DNA of 64,000 nt, from NCBI GenBank assembly GCA_002699025.1, contig PABA01000182.1:1-64000 (forward strand). Reading direction: 5' to 3'. The notes under the pieces are model-generated. The model saw only the letters and a program-made list of their open reading frames with translations, had not been told where the DNA came from and searched no databases. Origin of the DNA: Sandaracinus sp. (GTDB lineage Bacteria > Myxococcota_A > Polyangia > Polyangiales > Houyiibacteriaceae). Shown piece by piece: positions 34,901 through 43,555 of this stretch. How positions within the stretch are numbered: position 1 is the stretch's first letter; each line of letters opens with the position of its first letter. A program made the position numbers and the translations under genes.

Positions 34901-36566
34901 CGCAGGCGTTCGTCTGGAGGAAGAACATGCACTCCTCACCCTGGAACTCCCAGCGGTAGGCGTCCGGCATGGGGTACTCGTCGTAGGACGAGGGGTTGGC
35001 CGGCTCGTCCCAGCCCGCCGTGTTCACGATCTGGCAGTCGTAGGGCTCGGCCACGCCCATCGCCTCCCACTCGGAGGGGGCCATGAACGGGTTGTACTTG
35101 CCGGCGCAGGTGCCGTCCGGGCCCACGTCGGGCGAGCCCTCGAAGCAGTAGGCGGTCGGGTTGTCGGTCTGCGGCGTCATGCGCACCGAGGCGTAGTCCG
35201 GAATGGTGCGGTCCTGGACCGCGCGCCAGCCGCGCATGAAGGCCTCGTTCCAGTTGCCCACCGTCTCGAAGGCGGTCTTCACGAGGTGCTTCGGGAAGCC
35301 GTCGTTGAGGTGGTAGGTGACCGGGCGGAGGTCACGCTCGCGGAGAGGCACGGTGCACCGGCGAGCGGCGCGGTCGCAGACCGAGCCATCGGCGCCGGGG
35401 GTGTCCGGGTAGAGGCCGTTGCACTCCCAATCCGCGCGGCACGTCGTGTCCGTGAGCGAGTTCCGGAAGAAGTTGTGGCGCGGCCGGTAGAACGTCATGA
35501 AGTCGGTCTCGCCGTAGTCGGACGTCAGACCGCCGTCGCAGATGTTCCGCTCGAGGTCGCAGTAGCCACCCGAGGCGCAGTCCGCGTCGCTCGAGCAGCG
35601 CTCGCGAAGGCTCTCCGGATCCTGACCGCCGCGCACGTAGGTGCGCTGGTAGGTGCGGAAGAGACCGAAGCGGTCGAACTGCTGGTGCGACTGGGTCGCC
35701 GCCGCGTACTCGTGGTTGGGCGGCACGCGGAGGAAGGCCGTGCGCACCGGCACCGACACGGTCTGACAGATGCTGTTCGAGCCGATGAGGAGGCAGTTCC
35801 CGCCCGGCGAGAACATCGTCATCGTGGTGAACGACATGTAGTGGACCGTGTCCGCCATCTCGGCGGGCCACTCGTCGGCGAAGCGGTACTCCGGGTCCTC
35901 GGCGACGCGCACGAACTGCGGCGCGTAGCTCTCCGGGAAGTCCGGGTGCGAGCCCTCTTCCTGGATGAAGGCCGCCGACTCGTGCTGCCAGCTGCTGCCG
36001 AAGTCGACCCAGTCGGTGAGGTAGGCGAAGGACTGGGCGTGGTTCATCGACCAGTCGACGCGCATGAACTCGCGCTCGTACCAGCGACGGTCCGACGTGT
36101 TCTCGACGAGCACGTTGGTGACCTCACCGGTGAGCGCGCTGTACTCGCGCCGGATGTCGACGTGGTCCTCGATGGCGAAGGCCGCGAAGGGCTGACCCCG
36201 GAAGGTCGGGTCCCGGCCGTCGTCGTTGCCGCCGTCGATGAGCTCGTAGCTCCGGTAGGCGTAGAGGAAGTCCTCGTCGACGACCCACCGGATCTTGCCC
36301 ATCGTGGCCGACTGGCCGCTGTCGAGGGCGAGGTCCGTGAAGGCGCTGCCGCCGGAGAACATGTAGAGAGAGGCGCCGGAGCCCGCGAGGGTGGCGTCGC
36401 CATCGGCGTCGACCACGCTCTGGAGCGTCCACCACTCACCCTCGAAGATGTTCTTCGCGACGAGGTTGGTCTGGACCCGGTTGATCGTGTCGCCCTCCTG
36501 GTTGCAGCCGACGATGGCGAAGGCTGCGGCGGCCAGGATGAGGCTCTTTAGGTAACGGAAGCGCAT
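31953..36566 (-). CDS. Giant zinc-dependent metzincin-type lipoprotein, copy A
   Basis: A 1537-residue protein from the ATG at 36566 (AGGG five bases upstream). A lipoprotein signal ends in AAFAIVGC. The metalloprotease site is HEVGHSVGLRH (zinc ligands H863, H867, H873; catalytic E864), followed by a SIMDY Met-turn (M946), the arrangement of metzincins and of large HExxHxxGxxH proteases found in Bacteroidota and myxobacteria. Small Cys-rich insertions occur (CSSDADC..GGYC). It shares long segments with the gene upstream, including INRVQTNLVAKNIFEGEWW and the C-terminal LQxQYG tail. It probably cleaves proteins outside the inner membrane. The start is 80 bp after the upstream stop. Confidence 0.88.
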   Translation of the reverse strand: MRFRYLKSLILAAAAFAIVGCNQEGDTINRVQTNLVAKNIFEGEWWTLQSVVDADGDATLAGSGASLYMFSGGSAFTDLALDSGQSATMGKIRWVVDEDFLYAYRSYELIDGGNDDGRDPTFRGQPFAAFAIEDHVDIRREYSALTGEVTNVLVENTSDRRWYEREFMRVDWSMNHAQSFAYLTDWVDFGSSWQHESAAFIQEEGSHPDFPESYAPQFVRVAEDPEYRFADEWPAEMADTVHYMSFTTMTMFSPGGNCLLIGSNSICQTVSVPVRTAFLRVPPNHEYAAATQSHQQFDRFGLFRTYQRTYVRGGQDPESLRERCSSDADCASGGYCDLERNICDGGLTSDYGETDFMTFYRPRHNFFRNSLTDTTCRADWECNGLYPDTPGADGSVCDRAARRCTVPLRERDLRPVTYHLNDGFPKHLVKTAFETVGNWNEAFMRGWRAVQDRTIPDYASVRMTPQTDNPTAYCFEGSPDVGPDGTCAGKYNPFMAPSEWEAMGVAEPYDCQIVNTAGWDEPANPSSYDEYPMPDAYRWEFQGEECMFFLQTNACDWWRTEPGTHCDAVTDENGDAVAWQQQGDIRYQFFNYIDQIGTRFGGVSELRADPTSGELITADANYAGIVGENMAFVATEWFPVIRCTSDEGCAPGEEGAAERWLGGENFRDYFEAVEGRSELPIQTAPSGSDGFTTDDFGRPALPVGDLRAAMAFDRVEESLPKIETLRGEDARFNIFQDRLRNLEGTSFESQMMEALGSQAMNAHFANTNLATTDVDPGQRVMDEDVLDRISPFRGNNMVREIGRDREIQQRAGMLGYDFMNLTDPRSFLRSRYWEYWAEAFRGRPLGEASIRLQQMQMKAVQHHEVGHSVGLRHNFGGSFDRNNYGEGYFNLVLNEGLELPRIDDYDLDGSDFVEADELEQYYADLREVRNERARRGAHNYMTGSIMDYNGDRSDVYGLGKYDVAATIWNYFDKVEAYEGDPRVENVDPLFNPLLDSANTGRRWMTTYAGGESCNVDTDCPFQAGSAALAEGQPISQRCVRHPRYTRLPEPCDGDRNCICSNFDEDMRDYYDGVAYNNDVDGDGERDFWPVRYQFCGDERLNDISWCSAFDAGESFQEAIDHYRRNWYEGYASNYYRRFRRSGPRTAVSFGSVVDAAKIYQHLFFRLFFEPGFGANSGDNSGPLGFDDQWSASVDSMHWLIELINLPQEGSYQFDAERNAYTFLGEEMDMPGADMVMEPGQGFGMWTEFQDGHQGFFRAEKSGVFWDKFYALFALAIRDWGLNFTIDERYFINYYDLFAVPMTEVFGGIAIDDARWFAPRVDDEDELVNMAFYRGLGLGECQRGRLATPCEPERDLVYPEPAIEGTTNTVLRNWATILALAQFPVFYDSSFEQRLIVFRLGEGTGHDIPDVQPDGSPACALGEAIDPSHNVVDPGVDDGCNTLEDATYVVYNSERLHTPYVAVKVRPRLSYNLEEEQLGFQLLSRLIALQARVNELEGGSGTPAEIEAARIELQEQESFLENLIQLQAQYGISNYFGI

Positions 36567-36646
36567 GGTGACCCTGAAGCTGGGGGTGACCTGATTGAAG
36601 GTTCGGAGAGAAGCGTCGTGTTCGTGCGTCATGGTCGTTCTCTCCA

Positions 36647-39600
36647 TCAGAAGCCCAGGTAGCTACGGACGCCGTACTGCTGCTGCAGCTGGACGAGCTG
36701 GAAGAAGAACGACTCCTGGTCGCGGAGCCAGCGGTCGAGCCGCTCGATCTCGTCGTCGGCGCGGGCCTCGCTGCCGGGCAGCGTGTAGCCGAGCTCGGCG
36801 ATGCGGTCCTGCTGGTCGGGCGTGAGGTTGTCCGTGGACAGCGCGTCCCCCCCGAAGTCGCCGCGGTAGGTGCGGACCGCCTCGAAGAGGAACTGGGTCT
36901 CCTCGGCGCGGCGCACCATCTCGAAGCCGATGGACTGCTGATTGGGGACGTTCACGCTCGGCTCGACCTGCCAGGCGATGAAGCTCTTGCCGTAGCGCTC
37001 GCTGAAGAAGCGAACGTAGTCGGCCTCCTCGATGGTCGTCACGCCGACCTCGTACTCCACGTCGGACGCGGAGGGCTCGAAGCAGGCGCCGTTGCCCTCG
37101 ACGCAGACGAAGAGCTGGTTCTGGAAGGCCGTGTCCCAGAAGACCGGGAACTCGGAGAGGGAGAGCGCGGCGCCGAGGAAGCTCAGCGTCACGTTCGTGC
37201 CCGAGTTGACGATGGGCAGCCCCTCGAAGTTCTCCTCCGGGGAGGGCCGGCAGGTGCCCGGCTCGCTGCAGTCGCCGCGGTAGAAGTCCATGTAGACGAG
37301 GCGCGGGTCGTTGCAGCGCGGGAACTCGCCCGAGCCACACTCGAGACGGGGCGCGAGCGCCTCCGGCTCCTCGAGGATCATGCCCTGGAACATCTGCTGG
37401 AGCTCGACCGGGAAGAGGTCGTAGTAGTTGGTCCAGAAGGGCACGTCGCGGGTGTAGCTGCTCGTGTAGCCACGCTCGGTGAGCATCTGCATCGTGAACC
37501 ACTTCTCGTAGAAGGTTCCGATGAGCTCGATGCGCTGGATGCCCGTGAGGCCGGCCTGGTACTCGGAGCTCGGGTAGCGGGCCATGCCGAGCGGCAGCGC
37601 GAGCTGCGCGCCGGGCGTGTCGGCGTCGTTGTTGTAGCGCTCGTAGCGCTGCCAGCCCTCGTCGAAGCGGTAGGCACCGATGCCCGGCTGCGCGAGGATC
37701 TTGCCGTAGAAGTTCAGCGTGTCGGCCGTCGCCATGAAGTGGTCGTTGAAGCCGAACGGCCCGGTCGTGTTCCGGTACTCCGGGTCCTGCTGGTAGCGGA
37801 AGAGGAGGTCCTGGAACATCGACTGGAGGATGTTGAACTGCCGGCCGATCAGGCGGTTGAAGAGGTAACCGCCGAGGCTGAAGCCCGCGCGGTAGCGCCG
37901 GAAGTTCGTGAAGATGTACTGCCGGTCGTACTGCTCGGTGAGGTTCCGAACGATCTCGCGGTAGCTATCACCCTCGTCGAAGCGGTGGCACTTGGCGTCG
38001 GTCCCCACGCGGTCGTCGGTGCAGAAGGCGTACTCGACGGGAACGTAGGGGGGAGCCTCGCCAGCGCCCTCGAGCATGGCCCGGGCGTCCTGGTCGAAGT
38101 TCGAGCAGATGTTGCCGAAGGCGCCCCCGTTCGGGTGCGGCTGGCAGGTCTGCGTGAGGCCCGTGCTCATGTTGGCCGGGAGCAGCTCGCCGGCCATCGC
38201 GCCGCCGGCCGCGTAGGGGCAGTCGGCGTCGACGTTGCAGTCCTGGCCGCCCTGGTACCACTTGGCCCAGACGCGCGGCGTGTTCGCCGGGTTGATGTCG
38301 TCGAGCGAGTTGCCGGTCGACGTGTTGTCGTAGACCTCCACGACGTCGGCGTAGGCGAAGCTGATCGCCATGTTGTCGTAGGAGCCGACGCCCTGGGAGC
38401 CGCCGGTGGCGCGCTGATACCACTGCGCCGTGTACTCCATGATCGAGGAGTCCATGAAGCGGTCGATGCCCGCCAGCTCGCGACGCTCCTTGGCGGCGTC
38501 GTAGGCGTCCTCGAAGGCCTGGATCTCGTCGGCGCTGAGCCCGTTGGTGCCGTCCGTGTCGAAGTCGGCGGGATCGGGCAGCGGGATGCGCTCGTCGATC
38601 AGGTAGTAGTTCGGGTCGTACTGGTCGACGTCCGCGCTCGCCGCGAAGCTGTGGCGGAGGCCGAGGCAGTGGCCCATCTCGTGGAGCTGCGTCTGGTAGT
38701 AAAGCAGCTGGTTGAGGGCGATCTCGAGGCGGGCCCGCGGCCAGTCACGGTGCCGGTTCACGAACTCGAGGACCGAGTTGTCCACGAACTCGTTCGGCAT
38801 CATCACGTTCGCCTTGCCGATCCGCGTCTCCATCTCGTTCTGGTAGCGGAGCTGGTCGAAGGCGCTGGTGCGGAAGGGCGACACGCGGTCGAGGATGTTC
38901 TCGTTGATGTCGTCCACGCCGCGCCCCTCGGGGAGCACGTCGAGGACGGCCATCATCAGCGTCTCGCGGTTGGCCATGAGGCGCCGCTCGATGTCCGTGC
39001 CGGCCAGGGTCCGCCGGCGGTCGCTGAAGGTGTTGGCGCGACCCTCGGGCCCGGCCAGGCGCTGGGCACGCTGAGCGAAGCGCTCCATCTGGTTCCGGAT
39101 CATCGAGTCGTCGACGAGCTCCGGGGCGCGGGTCGCCACCGAGAAGTCCTCCCGCGGCGGGGCCGGGTTCTCGATGTTGTTCAGGTTCTCGAGGTAGCTC
39201 CGGACGTCCTCACCGATGAGGAAGTCGCGGTCCGTGATGCGACCGTTGATGAGGTCGTAGGCCTGGAGGGCCGAGGTCCGGTAGCCGTCGAGGGCCGGGC
39301 CGCCGATGTTGGCGTCGCCCGTGATGAGCTCGCCCGTGACGGGGTCACCACGGAGCGTGGCGACGCCGAGGAAGGCCGTGCCCGGCTGGTCGACGTAGCT
39401 GAGGTACTTGTAGCGGAGGTCACCGCGCTCCTGGCACTCCATGCCGTCCGTGGTGCCGCCGTTCTCGTCGATGCTGAGGCGGTTGCAGGTGTTCGGGCGC
39501 AGGACGACGACACACTCGCTGCCGACCATGCGGGCGTTGAACCACTGGTAGAAGTCCTCGTCGCCGAGGTCCGGCGCGTTGAGGTCCGGCCGGGCGCCGT

Positions 39601-41011
39601 CGGGCACCTCGACGTGGCAGTCGAAGGGGTTCGTCGCCGTGCTCTCGGAGGGCGGGACGAAGGGATCGTAGCCCCCGGCGCAGGTCGGGTTGAGGACGTC
39701 ACCCGTGTCCGGGTCCGTGATGCAGTAGCAGTAGCCGTCCGGGTTCTCGGTCTGGCAGGAGACCTCGGGGTACTCGGGGAGCGGCTCGCCGCGGAGGTTG
39801 CGGACGAGGCGCATGTAGACCTCGTTCCAGCGGCTGACCAGGTCGTAGCTCGGCTCGACGAGGTGGGCCGGGAGCTCCGGGGTCGTGTACCAGACGACCT
39901 GGCGGACGCGGCGGTCGGCGTAGGGCACCGGGTTGCCGGCGTCGTCGACCCAGTCGTACCAGATGTTCTGGCGGTTGGCGCTGTAGTTCAGGAAGTCGGT
40001 CTGACCGAAGGCCGGGTCGTCGGCCGCCGAGCTGCGGTCGTAGGTGTTGCGCTCGAGGCGGAAGTAGCCGGCGCGCTCGAAGCGGGTGTCGTTCCAGTTC
40101 TGGGCGACGTACTCGCGGCTGTCCGAGACCTTGAGGAAGCTGTTGCGGACGTAGACGGCGGTCGTCACGCAGTTCGGCGCGTCCGCGTAGGGGCTGATGC
40201 ACCAGTTGATGGGCGCGCCCGTGAACGGGTCGGGCACGTTGCCCGGGGAGAGGAGCTCCTGGGTGACGAAGCTGAAGTGGTAGAGCTCACCCTGCTCGTA
40301 GTCGGCGGCCCAGTCGCGCTCGCCCTCCGAGCAGCCCTCGCTCGTGTCGTCGAGACCGGCGCAGGGCATGAAATGGAACTGGGGGCGCCAGCTGTCCGGG
40401 AAGTCCGAGGAGCCCTGGATGAAGAGGTCCGCCGGCTCGCGGTTGTAGAAGCCGATCACCTCGTAGAGGTTGGCGATCTGGCCGTAGTAGCCGGGGAGGT
40501 GGTTCTTCGACCAGTCGACGCGCATGTAGTCGCGCTCGTACCAGCGGCGGTCGCTCGTGTTCTCCACGAGCACGTTCCGCTCCTCGCCGGTCTGCGCGTT
40601 GTAGTCGCGGCGGATGTCGAAGTGGCTGTCGATGGCGAAGGCGGCCACGGGGTGCGTGACCGACTCGCCCGGGGTCGCCTCGGCGGCGTCTTCCCCGTTG
40701 ATGCCTTCGAAGAGCTCGTAGTCCCGGTAGGCGTAGATCATGTCCTCGTCGATGACCCAGCGGACGCGGGGCATCACGCCGAGGTCGGAGCCGACGAAGT
40801 CGATGGCGGCGTCACCCGGGTACGTCCCGATACCGGCGGCCTCGTAGTCCACGTCGATGACGACGCGGCTGTAGTACCAGCTGCCGGTGAACAGACCCTT
40901 GTCCACCACGTTCACGCCCACGCGGTTGATCGCGGGCGTCTCGTCGACACACGAGGCCGTCATGGCCGTCAGTGCCGCGAGAGCAATCCAGGAAAGATAC
41001 GAGCGCTTCAT
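36647..41011 (-). CDS. Giant zinc-dependent metzincin-type lipoprotein, copy B
   Basis: A 1454-residue paralogue of the next gene. The signal peptide starts MKRSYLSWIALAALTAM and ends in TASC. The active site is HEMGHCLGLRH (H777, H781, H787; E778) with Met-turn SIMEY (M858). It keeps NTSDRRWYERDYMRVDWSKN and the LVQLQQQYGVRSYLGF ending seen in copy A. The extra Cys inside the zinc motif (HC in place of HS) is unusual and could affect redox behaviour. The ATG at 41011 has GGAGG ten bases upstream. A sigma-54 promoter lies about 300 bp ahead. Expression of both genes from it is inferred. Confidence 0.88.
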   Translation of the reverse strand: MKRSYLSWIALAALTAMTASCVDETPAINRVGVNVVDKGLFTGSWYYSRVVIDVDYEAAGIGTYPGDAAIDFVGSDLGVMPRVRWVIDEDMIYAYRDYELFEGINGEDAAEATPGESVTHPVAAFAIDSHFDIRRDYNAQTGEERNVLVENTSDRRWYERDYMRVDWSKNHLPGYYGQIANLYEVIGFYNREPADLFIQGSSDFPDSWRPQFHFMPCAGLDDTSEGCSEGERDWAADYEQGELYHFSFVTQELLSPGNVPDPFTGAPINWCISPYADAPNCVTTAVYVRNSFLKVSDSREYVAQNWNDTRFERAGYFRLERNTYDRSSAADDPAFGQTDFLNYSANRQNIWYDWVDDAGNPVPYADRRVRQVVWYTTPELPAHLVEPSYDLVSRWNEVYMRLVRNLRGEPLPEYPEVSCQTENPDGYCYCITDPDTGDVLNPTCAGGYDPFVPPSESTATNPFDCHVEVPDGARPDLNAPDLGDEDFYQWFNARMVGSECVVVLRPNTCNRLSIDENGGTTDGMECQERGDLRYKYLSYVDQPGTAFLGVATLRGDPVTGELITGDANIGGPALDGYRTSALQAYDLINGRITDRDFLIGEDVRSYLENLNNIENPAPPREDFSVATRAPELVDDSMIRNQMERFAQRAQRLAGPEGRANTFSDRRRTLAGTDIERRLMANRETLMMAVLDVLPEGRGVDDINENILDRVSPFRTSAFDQLRYQNEMETRIGKANVMMPNEFVDNSVLEFVNRHRDWPRARLEIALNQLLYYQTQLHEMGHCLGLRHSFAASADVDQYDPNYYLIDERIPLPDPADFDTDGTNGLSADEIQAFEDAYDAAKERRELAGIDRFMDSSIMEYTAQWYQRATGGSQGVGSYDNMAISFAYADVVEVYDNTSTGNSLDDINPANTPRVWAKWYQGGQDCNVDADCPYAAGGAMAGELLPANMSTGLTQTCQPHPNGGAFGNICSNFDQDARAMLEGAGEAPPYVPVEYAFCTDDRVGTDAKCHRFDEGDSYREIVRNLTEQYDRQYIFTNFRRYRAGFSLGGYLFNRLIGRQFNILQSMFQDLLFRYQQDPEYRNTTGPFGFNDHFMATADTLNFYGKILAQPGIGAYRFDEGWQRYERYNNDADTPGAQLALPLGMARYPSSEYQAGLTGIQRIELIGTFYEKWFTMQMLTERGYTSSYTRDVPFWTNYYDLFPVELQQMFQGMILEEPEALAPRLECGSGEFPRCNDPRLVYMDFYRGDCSEPGTCRPSPEENFEGLPIVNSGTNVTLSFLGAALSLSEFPVFWDTAFQNQLFVCVEGNGACFEPSASDVEYEVGVTTIEEADYVRFFSERYGKSFIAWQVEPSVNVPNQQSIGFEMVRRAEETQFLFEAVRTYRGDFGGDALSTDNLTPDQQDRIAELGYTLPGSEARADDEIERLDRWLRDQESFFFQLVQLQQQYGVRSYLGF

Positions 41012-41089
41012 GTCGATGAGGCCTCCGGGAAGCCGTCCGCTTCCGAAATCCCAAGGGCGCCGGGCGTGCCCGGTCGCGTTGTCGTGTGC

Positions 41090-41168
41090 CCCGAGGCGTT
41101 TGCCTGAGGCGGGTTGCCTGAGGCGGGTTGCCGTGAGGCGGGGTGCCTGTGGCGGGGTGCCTGTGGCG
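41090..41168. repeat. 15-16 bp GGCGGGTTGCCTGAG repeat in the metalloprotease leader
   Basis: Five to six imperfect copies lie between the sigma-54 promoter and the start of copy B, so they would be transcribed as part of a long 5' leader. Confidence 0.75.
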
Positions 41169-41593
41169 ATGTTCCGGTTCGTTCGTGAGTGAGTGAGTGC
41201 TGGGAGCGGGCTGGAATGACTTCCGGCGGCGATGCGTCCCCTCTGAGGGGACCCCGGCGTCAAAGCACGCACGGTCGAGGGCGGAGGGATACCGCCCGAC
41301 GCCCCGTATCGCAACCCGTGTGCCACCGGGGTGACGATCGATCCGAACCAGTCGGAATCGCTATGGAATCACCCGAATGGCGCGAATTGCGGCCAAATTG
41401 GGGGGTGCGACAGGGTGTCACGGGAAGGCCGTGGAAACGGAGATCGGGGCGTTTCGTGGTGGGATCGAGGCCGTAAGAGATTTGACGGGCGGCCCGAGCC
41501 TACGGGGATCACAGGGTTTTTGGAGGTGCGGGGAGCGCCGCAGGGCAGGCCGAGCGGATCGTTTCAGGGAGAGCGTGGAGGGGGTGTGCGGCT
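41169..41593. other. Gap between metalloprotease and esterase genes
   Basis: Apart from the repeat and the sigma-54 promoter, this stretch is comparatively AT-rich between about 41330 and 41530. It contains GGAATC twice at an 11-bp spacing (41354 and 41365), on the promoter's upstream side. No coding frame with recognisable features is seen. The esterase promoter must also lie here. Confidence 0.45.
41310..41326 (-). promoter_or_regulatory. Sigma-54 (-24/-12) promoter for the metalloprotease pair
   Basis: On the minus strand the sequence is TGGCAC-ACGGG-TTGCG: six of six -24 bases, the required five-base spacer and the TTGC -12 core. This is a near-consensus RpoN promoter. It would start transcription close to 41299, giving a leader of about 290 bases before copy B. 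Confidence 0.7.
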
Positions 41594-42355
41594 ATGCTCG
41601 GCGTCATGCGCGAGGCGACGTTCGGTGAGCTGAAGGTGCGGCTGGTGGGCGGTGAGGACCGTCACGGTGGCGGGGACGGCCCCCTGGTGGTGCTGATGCA
41701 CGGTTTCGGGGCGCCGGGGACCGATCTGGTGGCGCTCCCGCGGGTGATGGACGTGCCCCGGGCCGTGCGCTTCGCCTTCCCCGAGGCGCCGCTGGCGCTG
41801 CCGGCCGCGTACGGAGCCGGGCGGGCCTGGTGGATGCTCGATGCGGCCGCGCTCGAGCGGGCGATCGCGAGCGGCGAGCCGCGGGACCTGCGCGGCGAGG
41901 ATCCGGAGGGGCTCGCAGCGGCGCGGGACGCGATGGGGGAGGCGCTCGAGGCGATGGTCGCGGAGCTCGCTCCTCGGGGGCTGGCGCTGGGGGGCTTCTC
42001 GCAGGGGGCGATGCTCGCGACGGAGCTCACGTTGCAGGGGGCCGGGGCGCTCGAGGACGCGGGGGCGCTGGACGGCCTGGCGCTTCTCTCGGGGGCCTTC
42101 CTCGCGGAGGCGCGCTGGCGGCCGCGGATGGCGGGGCGCGCCGGGCTCGAGGTGTTCCAGAGCCACGGGGAGCAGGACGCGCTGCTCTCCTTCGCGGCGG
42201 CGGAGGCGCTCCGGGACGCGCTCCGGGAGGCCGGCCTGTCGGTGGAGTGGCGGCCGTTCCGCGGCGGTCACGAGATCCCCATGGGGGTGCTCGACGACCT
42301 GGCGGCGTTCCTACGCCGGGTGCTTCCGGCGGAGGAAGACGAAGGGGACGAGTAG
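41594..42355 (+). CDS. Alpha/beta-hydrolase, carboxylesterase/phospholipase family
   Basis: A 253-residue cytoplasmic hydrolase of the carboxylesterase/phospholipase group. It has the oxyanion-hole HGFGAPG (36-42), nucleophile motif GFSQGA (S136) and catalytic D195 and H226 (GGHEIP). Members of this group act on short acyl esters or lysophospholipids; which one cannot be said. The ATG at 41594 and a second at 41606 are both possible; GGAGG lies 12 bases before the first. Its 3' end overlaps the convergent permease gene by 45 bases. Confidence 0.87.
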   Translation: MLGVMREATFGELKVRLVGGEDRHGGGDGPLVVLMHGFGAPGTDLVALPRVMDVPRAVRFAFPEAPLALPAAYGAGRAWWMLDAAALERAIASGEPRDLRGEDPEGLAAARDAMGEALEAMVAELAPRGLALGGFSQGAMLATELTLQGAGALEDAGALDGLALLSGAFLAEARWRPRMAGRAGLEVFQSHGEQDALLSFAAAEALRDALREAGLSVEWRPFRGGHEIPMGVLDDLAAFLRRVLPAEEDEGDE

Positions 42356-43555
42356 GTAGAGGGCGCTGATCAGCGTGGCGGCGGCGAAGACGGCGCCGAA
42401 GCCGCGCGCGTCGCCGAGGAGGCCGGCGATGGGGCCGGCCGGGGCCTTGCCGAGGACCTCCACGCTGGCGAGCACGGTGTAGTGGGTCGCGCCGATGCGG
42501 CGGTCCACGCGCGACATCATGGTGGCGAACATCACGGTGGTGAGGGCGCCGCCGAAGAAGGCCTCGGCGCAGGTGATGCCGATGACGGCGCCGTCGCCCG
42601 GGACGCCGGCCTCGGCGAGCCACCACTGGCCGCCATGGGGCAGGACGCGGAGCGCGGCCGTGAGGAGGAGGGCGGCGCGGAGCGGGAGGCGGCTCGCGAG
42701 GAGGCCGCCGACGACCGAGCCGGCGAGGGAGCAGCCCATGCCCCAGGTGCCGAGCCAGAGGCCGAGCTGGGCCGGGGTGTAGCCGGCGTCGACGAGGAAG
42801 GGCCCGTACATGGCGTCCGCCATCTTCTCGCCGACCTTGTAGGTGCCGACGACGACGAGGAGCTTCGCGGCGTCGGCGTTCAGGAAGGCGGCCTTCAGGC
42901 GGCGACGGAGGGCGCCGGGAGCGGCGACGTCGGCGGGGGCGCTCCGGGGCTCGCGCTGGGTGAGGGAGATCAGCCAGCCCAGGAAGGTGAGCGCGGCGAT
43001 GGCGCCGAAGAGGCCGCGCCAGCCGATGCGGCCGCTGAGCCAGACGAGCAGGCCCCCGCCGAGGAGCATGCCGACCTTGAAGCCGACGACCTGGGCGGTG
43101 TTGCCGAGGCCGAGGTGGCGCTCCTCGAGGAGATCGACGGCGAGGCCGTCGACGGCGATGTCGAGGGTGGCGGCGACGAGGTTGGCAGAGAAGACGAGGC
43201 CGAGGAGGAGGCCGAGGGCGCGGTCCGGCGGGGCGAAGGCGGCGGCGAGGGCGACGAGGGCGAGGAGGAGCTGGAGCGGGAGGATCCAGGAGCGGCGGCG
43301 ACCGAGGCGGGGGGAGTGGAAGCGGTCGACGGCGGGGGCCCAGAGGGCCTTGAAGAGCCAGGGGAGCGCGAGGAGGTCGAGGAAGCCGATCTCCGTGAGG
43401 GAGACGCCGGTCTCGCGGAGGTAGGCGGGGAGCGCGGTGGCCTGGAAGCCGAAGGGGAGCCCCTGGACGACGTAGAGGGAGGCGAGCCAGGCGAGGCGCG
43501 GAGCCAGGCCGCGGGGGCGGGCGTCGGCGGCGGGGGCCGGCGGGGCGGCGCTCAC
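42311..43555 (-). CDS. AmpG-like MFS permease
   Basis: A 414-residue protein with about 12 hydrophobic segments. The N-terminal ASLYVVQGLPFGFQATALPAY and PWLFKALWAPAVDRF segments match AmpG, the muropeptide importer, and closely related MFS permeases. AmpG-like proteins move anhydromuropeptides or other compounds across the inner membrane; the substrate here is not proved. The GTG start overlaps the amine oxidase stop (GTGA), so the two genes are coupled. It overlaps the convergent esterase by 45 bases. Confidence 0.85.
   Translation of the reverse strand: MSAAPPAPAADARPRGLAPRLAWLASLYVVQGLPFGFQATALPAYLRETGVSLTEIGFLDLLALPWLFKALWAPAVDRFHSPRLGRRRSWILPLQLLLALVALAAAFAPPDRALGLLLGLVFSANLVAATLDIAVDGLAVDLLEERHLGLGNTAQVVGFKVGMLLGGGLLVWLSGRIGWRGLFGAIAALTFLGWLISLTQREPRSAPADVAAPGALRRRLKAAFLNADAAKLLVVVGTYKVGEKMADAMYGPFLVDAGYTPAQLGLWLGTWGMGCSLAGSVVGGLLASRLPLRAALLLTAALRVLPHGGQWWLAEAGVPGDGAVIGITCAEAFFGGALTTVMFATMMSRVDRRIGATHYTVLASVEVLGKAPAGPIAGLLGDARGFGAVFAAATLISALYLLVPFVFLRRKHPA

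Noticed and set aside
31662-36551. Plus-strand open frame of about 1,600 codons
   Set aside because: It is antisense to metzincin copy A. The minus strand has the signal peptide, zinc motif and paralogue, so this frame is not a gene.
37739-41107. Plus-strand open frame of about 1,100 codons
   Set aside because: Antisense to metzincin copy B with no recognisable motif.
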